Assembly (NCBI GenBank): GCA_964438025.1
Contig: CAYTIK010000015.1
Span: 1 to 23,578, forward strand
Origin: GCA-002790615 sp964438025
GTDB taxonomy: Bacteria; Patescibacteriota; Minisyncoccia; Moranbacterales; UBA2206
DNA length: 23,578 nt
Direction: 5' to 3'
Numbering within the stretch: the stretch's first letter is position 1; every line of letters starts with the position of its first letter. Positions 7,980-14,244 of the stretch are shown in pieces. The notes under the pieces are model-generated. The model was given only the letters and a program-made list of their open reading frames with translations. It was not told the DNA's origin and made no database searches. The position numbers and the translations under genes were made by a program.

Positions 7980-8034
7980 CCAGTAGTAAGTTGCCTCGAC
8001 TTTGCTACTGGAGTGGCTAACTTTATAAGTTGCC
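7980..8034 (-). terminator. Two hairpins after the second secreted gene
   Basis: Directly after the stop at 8035 lies a hairpin (8015-8034, arms GGCAACTT and AAGTTAGCC with a bulge). It is followed by a larger one with arms CCAGTAG/CTACTGG (7980-8011). There is no good U-tract, so termination is uncertain; they may instead protect the 3' end. Confidence 0.35.
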
Positions 8035-9075
8035 TTAAAAATTTCCCGCCACTATTGCCGTTACTGTTTCTCCATAATCATTAGCAGCTGGAGTAATCGC
8101 GGCTGATTTAGCTTTTAAGACGAAAGTTCCCTGGCCGCCCACGATGGGATTGGCCGCCGAAAATATTTTTCGAATTGCTGTGTCCACAATACCCACATTG
8201 TCATCCGCTAAATCATACGGCGATACTTTGGTTAATGGTCCGCCAGAGCTTTGCGTGACCGAAGTGGCTTGTGCCCCAAAGCCTTCGGGATTACCTGGCA
8301 AGGCTAAATCTCCCGAAAGGGAATTAATATTATGGCTGTTGGCCGTGCTCCAGAGTCCGGCATTTTGGCCATAGATAAAAACATTGCCTCCCGTTTCTCC
8401 ATTAGTTGCAAAGTTAGTCGTAATAGTCGGACTATCCGTGACCGTGTCCACGACCAGATTGCCATAAGACACCGAATTAGTATCGATATTAAAAGTCAGC
8501 GTCGGACTGATAGTGGCCGCGGTCGCGATGGGGCCATAACCGGTTTCCGTAAATTTCCCTTGCCTGGCTTTGACTTTCACTTTATATTCCGTGCCGGGAG
8601 TCAGTCCGATAACATATTCGTCGCCACCGCCGCCCCAGCTGGCATAAGTCTGGTAATCTTCCGTCCCTAATACATTGCCGACGGTATAATCGTTTTGCAC
8701 GTATCTTATGTCGCCTACAAAATTATCCGTACTGATAGCGATCGCAAATATTGCGTCATCCGGATTGTCGGAAGGATCAATAATTATCCTCAATTTATTG
8801 TAATAATTGCTGGGATTGTCAAAAGTCGGCGCCACTGGCACATTGGCTTGCTGGGTAAAAATTAAGCCCGGACCAAGTCTATACAGCGGACTGGTCCCCT
8901 GTTCGCCATTCAATTGTCCGGTAATAGCGTTCAGGGCATAATCGGGAGAGGTTGCATTGCCTATTCCACCCGCCCCGAAGCCATAATCTTTCAATTTATA
9001 ATTCGTACTGGCGGGCATGGCCAGTAAAAAAACAAAAGAAGTTGATATAAAAAATTTTTTTATTTTATCCAGCAT
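8035..9075 (-). CDS. Secreted Fn3 + WxL-like surface protein
   Basis: The 346-residue protein has a signal peptide (about 1-25). The mature protein starts with a region typical of Patescibacteria surface proteins (YKLKDYGFGAGGIGNATSPD, then YRLGPGL). Residues 90-170 form an Fn3-like domain (LTPGTEYKVKVKARQG). The rest is beta-rich and ends AANDYGETVTAIVAGNF, the C-terminal signature shared with the 347-residue secreted protein; the internal NAGLWS motif aligns with NAALNS of that protein. Its ATG lies inside the last codons of the femAB-like gene (16-base overlap), so it is almost certainly translated from the same mRNA. Likely a surface-layer or adhesin component, inferred from architecture. 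Confidence 0.72.
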   Translation of the reverse strand: MLDKIKKFFISTSFVFLLAMPASTNYKLKDYGFGAGGIGNATSPDYALNAITGQLNGEQGTSPLYRLGPGLIFTQQANVPVAPTFDNPSNYYNKLRIIIDPSDNPDDAIFAIAISTDNFVGDIRYVQNDYTVGNVLGTEDYQTYASWGGGGDEYVIGLTPGTEYKVKVKARQGKFTETGYGPIATAATISPTLTFNIDTNSVSYGNLVVDTVTDSPTITTNFATNGETGGNVFIYGQNAGLWSTANSHNINSLSGDLALPGNPEGFGAQATSVTQSSGGPLTKVSPYDLADDNVGIVDTAIRKIFSAANPIVGGQGTFVLKAKSAAITPAANDYGETVTAIVAGNF

Positions 9076-10166
9076 TTTACTTTTTGTATAACACGATAAA
9101 GATAATATTTTTTCTTATCTATTATTATATCATAACTGCCGGGAAAAATTACCGGCTTTGTAGTTGGCGCAAAACCTAATTTAAATTTCGTAATCCCGGA
9201 CCAATTTCCCTCACCCGGCTTTTCCAGCCACCCTCTCCCGCCGGGAGAGGGGGTTGAGGGGAGAGGGGAAATTCTTTTCACACCACCAAGGTCATATCGC
9301 AAACGGCCCATTTTTTTCGCGTCTTTAATCGCTTGCCATTGCAATAAATACGGCGCCATCACATTGCGATATTCATCATCCGTCGCGCCGTGGAGATAAG
9401 TGGCCGTATCGCCGAAAAAAATCACCAGATTGGCTGCGATAACTTTGTTATTGTATTCTGCGATGTATAATTTTAAAATATCGCTGGGAATAACTTCCAG
9501 CATTTTTCTATAATAACTTTCCGGATGAGAAGTAATCTTATTCCGCTTGGCTGTAATTTTTACCAATTCAATAAATCGATCTACATTTTTATTATTCGTA
9601 CATTCGTATAAATTCGTAATTCGTAAAGAAACTCCTTTTTTCTCCGCCAACTTAATATTATATCTTGTTTTCGATTTCATCCCGGCCAACAACTCTTCTT
9701 CCGCTTTACTAATATCCATCACCAAAATTTCTTTCGGCTGCACATCATGCGGCGCCTTCTTAATCGGCAGGGAAATATTTTTTTTAATTAATTCCAACGC
9801 TTGATTATTTTCCGGTTCAATTCTAATCCAACCGGTACTTTCCTTTTTCGCTAAATCAATCAAATCGTTTAGAAAATTTTTAATTTTGAATTCTGAATTT
9901 TGATTCAAATTCGAAATTCGAAATTCGAAATTCGAAATTCTTTTGGCATCAGCCGAAATTATTGGCCCTCGTGGTATGTAAAAATATTTTCCCACTATTG
10001 GCAACTGATGTTCAATAATACTCGCCGAAAAACTAAAATCCCCCTCTCCCTTAGGGAGAGGGCTGGGGTGAGGGATAGAAACAGAAAAGGTTTTGTGCCC
10101 CACCGCCTCCTGAAACTGCCGCCACACATCCGACTGGAGGAAATCATTGTCCTTATTTAAAGCCAT
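9060..10166 (-). CDS. FemAB-family aminoacyl/peptidyl ligase, repeat-invaded
   Basis: About 368 residues from MALNKDNDF at 10166; the ATG at 10181 lies in a palindromic repeat and is less likely. FemAB/FemX proteins use aminoacyl-tRNA to add residues to the peptidoglycan stem peptide and have two GNAT folds. Here the typical sequence includes WRQFQEAVG, YFYIPRGPI, STGWIRIEPEN, a central block around MKSKTRYNIKLAEKKGV, then YIAEYNNKVIAANLVIFF, TYLHGATDDEYRNVMAPYLL, YDLGGV and FKLGFAP. Four repeat sequences are translated in frame: about residues 31-42 (PHPSPLPKGEG), 76-95 (FEFRISN type), 178-191 (LRITNLYECTN) and 300-320 (SPLPSTPSPGGRG). They fall outside the conserved blocks, mostly where loops are expected. 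The downstream secreted-protein gene overlaps its 3' end, linking it to envelope building. Confidence 0.85.
   Translation of the reverse strand: MALNKDNDFLQSDVWRQFQEAVGHKTFSVSIPHPSPLPKGEGDFSFSASIIEHQLPIVGKYFYIPRGPIISADAKRISNFEFRISNLNQNSEFKIKNFLNDLIDLAKKESTGWIRIEPENNQALELIKKNISLPIKKAPHDVQPKEILVMDISKAEEELLAGMKSKTRYNIKLAEKKGVSLRITNLYECTNNKNVDRFIELVKITAKRNKITSHPESYYRKMLEVIPSDILKLYIAEYNNKVIAANLVIFFGDTATYLHGATDDEYRNVMAPYLLQWQAIKDAKKMGRLRYDLGGVKRISPLPSTPSPGGRGWLEKPGEGNWSGITKFKLGFAPTTKPVIFPGSYDIIIDKKKYYLYRVIQKVKCWIK
9206..9268. repeat. CCCTCTCC-type REP inside femAB (copy A)
   Basis: Hairpin arms CCCTCTCCCG/CGGGAGAGGG plus flanking GGGTTGAGGGG and CCCTCACCCGG. It is translated in frame as a proline/glycine-rich stretch near the conserved YDLGGV block. 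Confidence 0.8.
9594..9633. repeat. ATTCGTA-type repeat inside femAB
   Basis: Short units of ATTCGTA, closely matching the sequence at 12923-12960 beside tRNA-Gly and the ruvA stop. It encodes the SLRITNLYECTN segment. Confidence 0.75.
9882..9940. repeat. AAATTCG microsatellite-like repeat inside femAB
   Basis: Tandem AAATTCG units (9906-9940) followed by a degenerate AATTCTGAATTTTG tract, translated as the FEFRISN-type segment. Confidence 0.8.
10041..10074. repeat. CCCTCTCC-type REP inside femAB (copy B)
   Basis: Hairpin arms CCCTCTCCCT/AGGGAGAGGG followed by CTGGGGTGAGGG, same family as 9206-9268 and 17852-17886. It encodes the PHPSPLPKGEG segment. Confidence 0.85.
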
Positions 10167-10179
10167 ATATCTTATTGTC

Positions 10180-10199
10180 ATTCCCGCGCAGGCGGGAAT
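10180..10199. repeat. dRS3-like palindrome ATTCCC-N8-GGGAAT
   Basis: An exact ATTCCC, eight bases, GGGAAT element preceded by GTC. The pattern equals the dRS3 consensus known from Neisseria and is also seen in many other genomes. It lies between the femAB promoter and start codon and creates a spurious upstream ATG at 10181. Confidence 0.75.
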
Positions 10200-10217
10200 T
10201 CAATACGATTCAATATT

Positions 10218-10246
10218 AGCATAGCGTAAAACAAAGCTCTAATCAA
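10218..10246 (-). promoter_or_regulatory. Promoter of the femAB operon
   Basis: Minus-strand -35 TTGATT (10241-10246) and -10 TATGCT (10218-10223), 17 bases apart. Divergent from the promoter of the PPC gene. Confidence 0.5.
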
Positions 10247-10260
10247 AATCATCCTATCTG

Positions 10261-10269
10261 TGCTAGAAT
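10261..10269 (+). promoter_or_regulatory. Extended -10 promoter of the PPC gene
   Basis: TGC followed by TAGAAT (10264-10269) is an extended -10 element; no good -35 is visible. The expected start near 10276 falls after the ATG at 10272, supporting the internal start at 10302. Confidence 0.5.
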
Positions 10270-10301
10270 GAATGAAAATAATCATTAATTTTTCAAAACT
10301 T

Positions 10302-10721
10302 ATGCAAGCCAAAAAATTCGGCCAAAAATATTTTATCCGCATCGATCGAGGCGAAGAAATTGTCGAAACGCTTAAAAAATTCTGTGAGGAGAATCAAATC
10401 AAGCTGGGCACCATTTCCGGCCTCGGCGCCACCAATGACGCGGAGATTGGTTTATATGATGTCAAAATCAAAAAATACTACGAAAAAGAAATGAAGGGTA
10501 ATTTCGAAATCGCTCCGCTTTATGGAAATATTACAACGATGCAGGGCGAAACCTATCTTCACCTCCATGCTAATTTAGGCGATGAAAACCAACATTCCTT
10601 TGCCGGCCATCTCACCAAAGCCGTTGTGAGCGCAACTTTTGAAGCCGTTTTGGAAGTCATTGATGGAGAAGTGGACAGAGAAAAAGATCCCGAAACGGGA
10701 TTAAATTTACTAAAATTTTAA
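10302..10721 (+). CDS. PPC (DUF296) domain protein
   Basis: About 139 residues. The PPC/DUF296 fold is found in plant AT-hook proteins and as stand-alone, usually trimeric, bacterial proteins of uncertain role. Diagnostic stretches are FIRIDRGEEIVETLKKFCEE, TISGLGATNDAEIGLYD, the histidine-rich YLHLHANLGDENQ with GHL shortly after (candidate metal ligands), and VDREKDPETGLNLLKF. The ATG at 10272 would add ten residues, but it lies upstream of the predicted transcription start, and MQAKKFGQKY fits the family's usual beginning. It is the only plus-strand gene in this part and diverges from femAB. A truncated second relative lies at 11942-12034. Confidence 0.85.
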   Translation: MQAKKFGQKYFIRIDRGEEIVETLKKFCEENQIKLGTISGLGATNDAEIGLYDVKIKKYYEKEMKGNFEIAPLYGNITTMQGETYLHLHANLGDENQHSFAGHLTKAVVSATFEAVLEVIDGEVDREKDPETGLNLLKF

Positions 10722-10784
10722 AACAAAAGATATTTCAAAATAATTGGACTGTCTTTTTTATGAGCGAGATACGAGAATCTCTGC

Positions 10785-11828
10785 CTAATTAAAATCCGGT
10801 TTTTCCACCCGCTTAACCATAAATTCCACCGCTTCATTCATATTAACCGGGATTATATCAATTTCGGGATGTTTAGATTTATAGACACGGAATATTTCAT
10901 CGGCAAATCCCTGGCCGATCAAGGGAACTTTATCAAAATCCATGGAAATAGTTTTGAATTTATTCAGTCCATTCAGCACCCTCCTGGCTTGAGATCTGGA
11001 AACGTGGACTGTCCCCATGGTATAAAGCTTTATTTTGACTTCTGTTTTATCGAAAGCCATGGTGTCCTGATTGGTCTGATATTTTCTAAAAATATCCGCC
11101 AAGTGTAAGTTTGAATCCAAGGAAATTGTAAAAACAACTCTGGTTCCCTTATTTTCTTTATTTCGCGTGCTGACAAAAATATCTTTTATTTTATTATCAA
11201 TCATCAATCGCAAGCCAAAACTTTCCAGCATAAACAAGCTGGCTACTTTAGAAGTGAAAAATATTCCCTCTCCCGTGTGTAGTTGCGGCGCGGTGGTTGT
11301 TTTTCCTTTCAGAAGATCTTGTATCGCCTCTAGTTCTGAATTTAAATTTTTCTTTTGTTTTATATTTTTAAATACTCCGATTCCAAAGTCATCAATGGAA
11401 AAAACCAGTTCTTTTTTCGATTTAAAGACACTGACAGAAATTTTTTCCGATTGAGAATGATCAATAGCGTTATTGAGCATTTCGGAAAAAGCATAATCAA
11501 ATATGGAACGCACATTATCTTTAAGATCTAAATAAATCCTCGCGTGATTTATTTCATCCAAAACTCGATGCTCTTCCAAACCTTCTCTCAAAAAATTTTT
11601 CCTATAGATTATCTCCGATTGAATTAAATTTTCATTTTTCGGTAAAACATAAAAAGCTCCGGCCGTTGAACCGCCTTTTACTAATTTGCCCTCTTTGACC
11701 AACGAATTAATAATTCGACTAACATAAGTTCTGGAAAATTTTTTTTCTAAAGAAGCTAAAACATCAGAAGTTTTTATTCTCTCGTTTTTTTGGGCCAGAT
11801 TTATAATTTTTTCTCTTAAATCATTCAT
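10785..11828 (-). CDS. HTH + GHKL ATPase + STAS-like (DUF4325) regulator
   Basis: About 347 residues from MNDLREKI. Residues 1-65 form a winged helix (RIKTSDVLASLEKKFSRTYV, LVKEGKLVKGG). Residues 90-240 form a GHKL/anti-sigma-type ATPase with N box (EMLNNAIDHS), G1 (DDFGIGVF), G2 (HTGEGIFFTSKVASLF) and a final GTRVVFTI. Residues 265-340 form a STAS-like DUF4325 domain (VHVSRSQARRVLNGL, ISMDFDKVPLIGQGFADEI). This domain order is known in DUF4325 proteins but their biology is poorly understood. The -10 box ends exactly seven bases before the ATG at 11828, so the mRNA is predicted to be leaderless; the longer frame from 11867 would begin inside the promoter. Repeats just upstream are candidate sites for its own winged helix. 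Confidence 0.85.
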   Translation of the reverse strand: MNDLREKIINLAQKNERIKTSDVLASLEKKFSRTYVSRIINSLVKEGKLVKGGSTAGAFYVLPKNENLIQSEIIYRKNFLREGLEEHRVLDEINHARIYLDLKDNVRSIFDYAFSEMLNNAIDHSQSEKISVSVFKSKKELVFSIDDFGIGVFKNIKQKKNLNSELEAIQDLLKGKTTTAPQLHTGEGIFFTSKVASLFMLESFGLRLMIDNKIKDIFVSTRNKENKGTRVVFTISLDSNLHLADIFRKYQTNQDTMAFDKTEVKIKLYTMGTVHVSRSQARRVLNGLNKFKTISMDFDKVPLIGQGFADEIFRVYKSKHPEIDIIPVNMNEAVEFMVKRVEKPDFN

Positions 11829-11834
11829 AGCTCT

Positions 11835-11863
11835 ATTATACACCCTCAATTGAAAGTTGTCAA
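11835..11863 (-). promoter_or_regulatory. Consensus promoter of the HTH-GHKL-STAS gene, leaderless
   Basis: Minus-strand TTGACA (11858-11863), a 17-base spacer and TATAAT (11835-11840), a full consensus match. The predicted +1 coincides with the A of ATG 11828. Confidence 0.85.
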
Positions 11864-11873
11864 CCATACTATC

Positions 11874-11923
11874 AGTTGTATACTAGTTGTATCCTTTTCC
11901 AATAAGTTGTATCCTGGTTGTAA
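11874..11923 (-). promoter_or_regulatory. Phased ATACAACT direct repeats (putative operator)
   Basis: Three exact copies of AGTTGTAT (plus strand 11874, 11885, 11905) and one variant GGTTGTAA (11916) lie just upstream of the -35. Start-to-start spacings are 11, 20 and 11 bases, so units at 0, 11, 31 and 42 fall close to whole helical turns. This fits cooperative binding of a repressor or activator on one DNA face. The binder is unknown; the adjacent winged-helix protein is the obvious candidate. Confidence 0.6.
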
Positions 11924-11941
11924 ACAAAAATAGCTCTTTTT

Positions 11942-12034
11942 GGCGCCACTTTCGAAGGCGTCATCGAAGTTATCGACGGCGAAGTCGATCGGGAAAAAGA
12001 TCCCGAAACGGGATTACATTTATTGAAATTTTAG
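11942..12034 (+). pseudogene. C-terminal remnant of a PPC/DUF296 gene
   Basis: Reading GGC GCC ACT from 11942 gives GATFEGVIEVIDGEVDREKD and then PETGLHLLKF with a TAG stop at 12032-12034. The intact PPC protein ends SATFEAVLEVIDGEVDREKD and then PETGLNLLKF. Protein identity is high, but the DNA differs at many synonymous positions, so this is not a recent copy. No upstream part of the gene is present; the sequence before it is the promoter region of the HTH-GHKL-STAS gene. It is a truncated paralogue or the relic of a replaced allele. Confidence 0.82.
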
Positions 12035-12048
12035 CTAAACTTCATATT

Positions 12049-12096
12049 AAAAAAGAGGAGGGTTGCATTCATGATGTAAATACAACCGCCCCTCTT
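12049..12096 (-). terminator. Intrinsic terminator of the 190-residue unknown gene
   Basis: On the minus strand an AAGAGG..CGGTTG arm pairs with CAACC..CCTCTT, followed by TTTTTTAA. It lies 15 bases after the stop at 12112. Confidence 0.8.
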
Positions 12097-12111
12097 ACTG
12101 TTCGCATTATC

Positions 12112-12684
12112 CTACTCGATTGAAAGAACCTTTGATGTCGTCAATATTCCAGGATTATCAACCGGGCAAAATTGCATGCTTTTTCCGATAACCAGAAAGG
12201 TGATGACGCCTTCCTTGAAGTCAAGAGGCTTTTCATCGCGTGAAATAGTTCTTACGCCTTTTTTATTTGCTTTGCCGAAGTGATACACGGAGTTTTTCGT
12301 GGCAACTTTCATCGCATCCACCGGAATAGGATTTTCCTTTGTCTCGATAATGTGATGAATGTTGCTTCCAACTATAATCTGCGTTCCATTGTATCTTTCT
12401 TTTTCTTTTTCGGTCAGTTCCCGTGTTGTTTTCTTTGGAAACTTCACATTAATGAACCCAAACCCGGCCGTCCAGTTTCCGATATAATTCTCTTCGTCCT
12501 CGCTATGTACATAGCATAAATCGGGAACGTCACGACTTATGTCGCCCAATTTATGAATGGCTTTCGTCGCCATCATATAGCGAGGCTTTTTCAACTTCCG
12601 TTCGATTTGTTTTAACTCCTCGATTGCATCTTTTACAACGCCTTCGGGATGCATTACATCTTTTACTGCCTGCTTTAAGCTCAT
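12112..12684 (-). CDS. Unknown soluble protein with strong Shine-Dalgarno
   Basis: About 190 residues from MSLKQAVKDVMHPEG at 12684. This start is chosen because AGGAGG lies eight bases upstream; the open frame reaches back to 12732 but without a ribosome site. No signal peptide or membrane helix. The N-terminal 60 residues look helical (VVKDAIEELKQIERKLKKPR). The rest is mixed beta (YIGNWTAGFGFINVKFP, TQIIVGSNIHHIIETKENPI) and ends in a strand-rich region. I do not recognise the family. It has its own promoter and terminator, so it is a single-gene unit. It shares the strong AGGAGG site with the two small proteins at 21173-22152, unlike most genes here. Confidence 0.75.
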   Translation of the reverse strand: MSLKQAVKDVMHPEGVVKDAIEELKQIERKLKKPRYMMATKAIHKLGDISRDVPDLCYVHSEDEENYIGNWTAGFGFINVKFPKKTTRELTEKEKERYNGTQIIVGSNIHHIIETKENPIPVDAMKVATKNSVYHFGKANKKGVRTISRDEKPLDFKEGVITFLVIGKSMQFCPVDNPGILTTSKVLSIE

Positions 12685-12765
12685 CTCAATCCTCCTTTTT
12701 ACAATTAGTAATCCATTATTTTCAAAAGTCACCTGTAAAAAATGACTGAACTAAACCAATAATGG

Positions 12766-12794
12766 ACTTTATCATATTTTGAAATATTAGTCAA
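12766..12794 (-). promoter_or_regulatory. Promoter of the 190-residue unknown gene
   Basis: Minus-strand -35 TTGACT (12789-12794) and -10 TAAAGT (12766-12771), 17 bases apart. A 9-bp inverted repeat (TCCATTATT at 12712-12720, AATAATGGA at 12758-12766) spans the leader and touches the -10, a possible control site. Confidence 0.5.
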
Positions 12795-12841
12795 ACTAAG
12801 ACAATAAAAAATGGCTCTGTAAAGCCGCTTTCTGAAAATTG

Positions 12842-12912
12842 AGCGAGTAAGGAGAATCGAACTCCTATCTCATCCTTGGGAAGGACGCATTCTACCACTG
12901 AACTATACTCGC
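12842..12912 (-). tRNA. tRNA-Gly(CCC)
   Basis: The minus strand folds into a full cloverleaf: acceptor GCGAGTA/TACTCGC, D-arm GTTC/GAAT, anticodon arm CGTCC/GGATG with loop TTCCCAA (anticodon CCC), T-arm AGGAG/CTCCT with loop TTCGATT, and discriminator U as usual for bacterial tRNA-Gly. It is 71 nt long; CCA is not encoded. Confidence 0.95.
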
Positions 12913-12922
12913 AAATTTTAAA

Positions 12923-12960
12923 ATTCGTACATTCGTATAGATTCGTAATTCGTAGAGACT
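12923..12960. repeat. ATTCGTA-type repeat between tRNA-Gly and ruvA
   Basis: Near-identical to 9594-9633 inside femAB. It reaches the ruvA stop codon (12959-12961). Confidence 0.75.
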
Positions 12961-13531
12961 ATTTCTTCCCTAAATTCCTCAGCGCCCATTTGATCCTTTC
13001 GCCCACGTCTTTGATATCTTTGGGCGCGGATTTGAGGATGTCCCTGGCTTCGGTGACGGAATAGCCCATCCCCGAGAGCGCTTCGATGGCGTCGGAATCG
13101 ACGACCGCCTCTTCCTTGTCGCCCACGGAAATATCCGCTATTTTATTTTGCAATTCCAGAATCACTCTTTCGGCGGTTTTTTTACCGATACCGGAAACTT
13201 TGGTTAAAATCGTAGAATCTTCATTTAAAATTGCGGTTTTGATAGTTTTGGGCGAAGCGATGGAAAGAATGCCCAATCCAGCCTTGGGTCCGATACCGGA
13301 AATAGAAATAAGTAATTCGAATATATCCAGCTCTTCAATCGCTAAAAATCCATAAAGAGCCAGCGTATCTTCCCGCACGTGGGTATGCAGAAAAAATTCT
13401 ACCTCTTCTTTACCGGCAATTTTACCGAGAATATAGGGCGTGGAAAAAACTTTATAGCCTAAGCCGCCGACTCCGACTACGGCGTAATTATTTTTGATGT
13501 ATTCAATTTTGCCTTTGATTTTAGCCAACAT
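12959..13531 (-). CDS. ruvA: Holliday junction DNA helicase subunit RuvA
   Basis: 190 residues from MLAKIKGKIEYI, the usual length. RuvA binds four-way junctions as a tetramer and loads RuvB for branch migration. Domain I is an OB fold (residues 1-63, with FFLHTHVREDTLALYGF); domain II has two helix-hairpin-helix motifs (LISISGIGPKAGLGILS and VSGIGKKTAERVILEL); domain III is the small RuvB-binding bundle (DAIEALSGMGYSVTEARDIL). The frame is open 12 codons further upstream, but those residues come from a repeat (CATAGAAC units) and are not RuvA-like. No ruvB or ruvC is in this window. It is divergent from rpsT; a 22-bp inverted repeat lies just upstream of its start. Confidence 0.95.
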   Translation of the reverse strand: MLAKIKGKIEYIKNNYAVVGVGGLGYKVFSTPYILGKIAGKEEVEFFLHTHVREDTLALYGFLAIEELDIFELLISISGIGPKAGLGILSIASPKTIKTAILNEDSTILTKVSGIGKKTAERVILELQNKIADISVGDKEEAVVDSDAIEALSGMGYSVTEARDILKSAPKDIKDVGERIKWALRNLGKK

Positions 13532-13543
13532 ATCTTCATGAAG

Positions 13544-13624
13544 CATGGAACATACAACATAGAACACTTTCTATATTCAATTGCTCCGTGTTTTATATCT
13601 TTGTTCTATGTTTTATGTTCCATG
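13544..13624. repeat. 22-bp inverted repeat upstream of ruvA
   Basis: Arms at 13544-13565 and 13603-13624 are complementary at 21 of 22 positions, built from GTTCTATG/ATGTTCCATG units, with a loop of about 37 bases. The same unit occurs inside mutM at 17960-17983. It would make a long hairpin in the ruvA leader. Confidence 0.8.
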
Positions 13625-13705
13625 TTCTATGTGCTAATTTTAGCATTTTACCCCCTCACCCACAATGCCCTTTTAGACCGTGGGTGTACGGGATTCCCTC
13701 CTTTC

Positions 13706-13734
13706 TTGCCAAAAACCCAGCCTTATGCTAAAAA
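13706..13734 (+). promoter_or_regulatory. Possible rpsT promoter
   Basis: TTGCCA (13706-13711), a 17-base spacer and TAAAAA (13729-13734) in the gap between ruvA and rpsT. Moderate match; no Shine-Dalgarno precedes the rpsT ATG. A separate 7-bp inverted repeat (CACCCAC/GTGGGTG) lies upstream. Confidence 0.4.
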
Positions 13735-13770
13735 TAATAGTACTCTCAACAATTTAGCAATAAAAAAACT

Positions 13771-14040
13771 ATGCCTATCAAAAAAGCCGCGAAAAAATAC
13801 ATCCGTGTCACTAGAAGAAAAACTGCCTCTAACAATCAAATCAAGGGTGGTTTTCGCAGCGTGGTAAAAAAAACCCAAGCGGCCATTGCCAAAGGCGATG
13901 CCAAAGAAGCCAAAGAGTGGCTGCAAAAATCCCTCAAAGCTCTCGATAAAGCCGTCCAGAAAAAAGTCCTGCCTAAAAACACCGCCGCCCGCCAAAAATC
14001 CCGCCTGAACGCCCGCGTCAAAGCGCTAGCAAAGAAATAA
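13771..14040 (+). CDS. rpsT: 30S ribosomal protein S20
   Basis: 89 residues, about 23% lysine, the size and composition of S20, which binds 16S rRNA in the body of the small subunit. Typical features are the basic start (MPIKKAAKKYIRVTRRKTA), SNNQIKGGFRSVVKK, and the helical C-terminal half with LQKSLKALDKAVQKKVLPKN followed by NTAARQKSRLNARVKAL. It is a single-gene unit on the plus strand, ended by a strong terminator. The start is the only plausible ATG and gives full-length S20. Confidence 0.95.
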   Translation: MPIKKAAKKYIRVTRRKTASNNQIKGGFRSVVKKTQAAIAKGDAKEAKEWLQKSLKALDKAVQKKVLPKNTAARQKSRLNARVKALAKK

Positions 14041-14050
14041 AAGCTAAATT

Positions 14051-14078
14051 AAAAAGTTCCGAACAATCGGAACTTTTT
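14051..14078 (+). terminator. Terminator of rpsT
   Basis: Perfect 12-bp stem with arms AAAAAGTTCCGA and TCGGAACTTTTT, loop ACAA, followed by T, ten bases after the rpsT stop. Confidence 0.92.
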
Positions 14079-14161
14079 TAAAAATTTCATCCTGTTCATT
14101 TACTGCCGTCATTATCGCTATATCATCTTAATAAATTTCAAGCAGTCCGCAGTATAAAGAC

Positions 14162-14195
14162 ATTTCATCCACTGGCATATGCCAGTGGATGAAAT
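14162..14195. repeat. 34-bp perfect palindrome (TGGCATATGCCA core), 3' side
   Basis: A perfect palindrome, half-site ATTTCATCCACTGGCAT, centred at 14178/14179. It lies 50 bases past the stop of the HTH-Cas2-like gene. A degenerate copy sits in that gene's promoter at 14908-14945. Confidence 0.9.
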
Positions 14196-14244
14196 ACTAT
14201 ATCTCATACACCCAAACATTCGTCGCCTGCAAAATATCAGCCGG

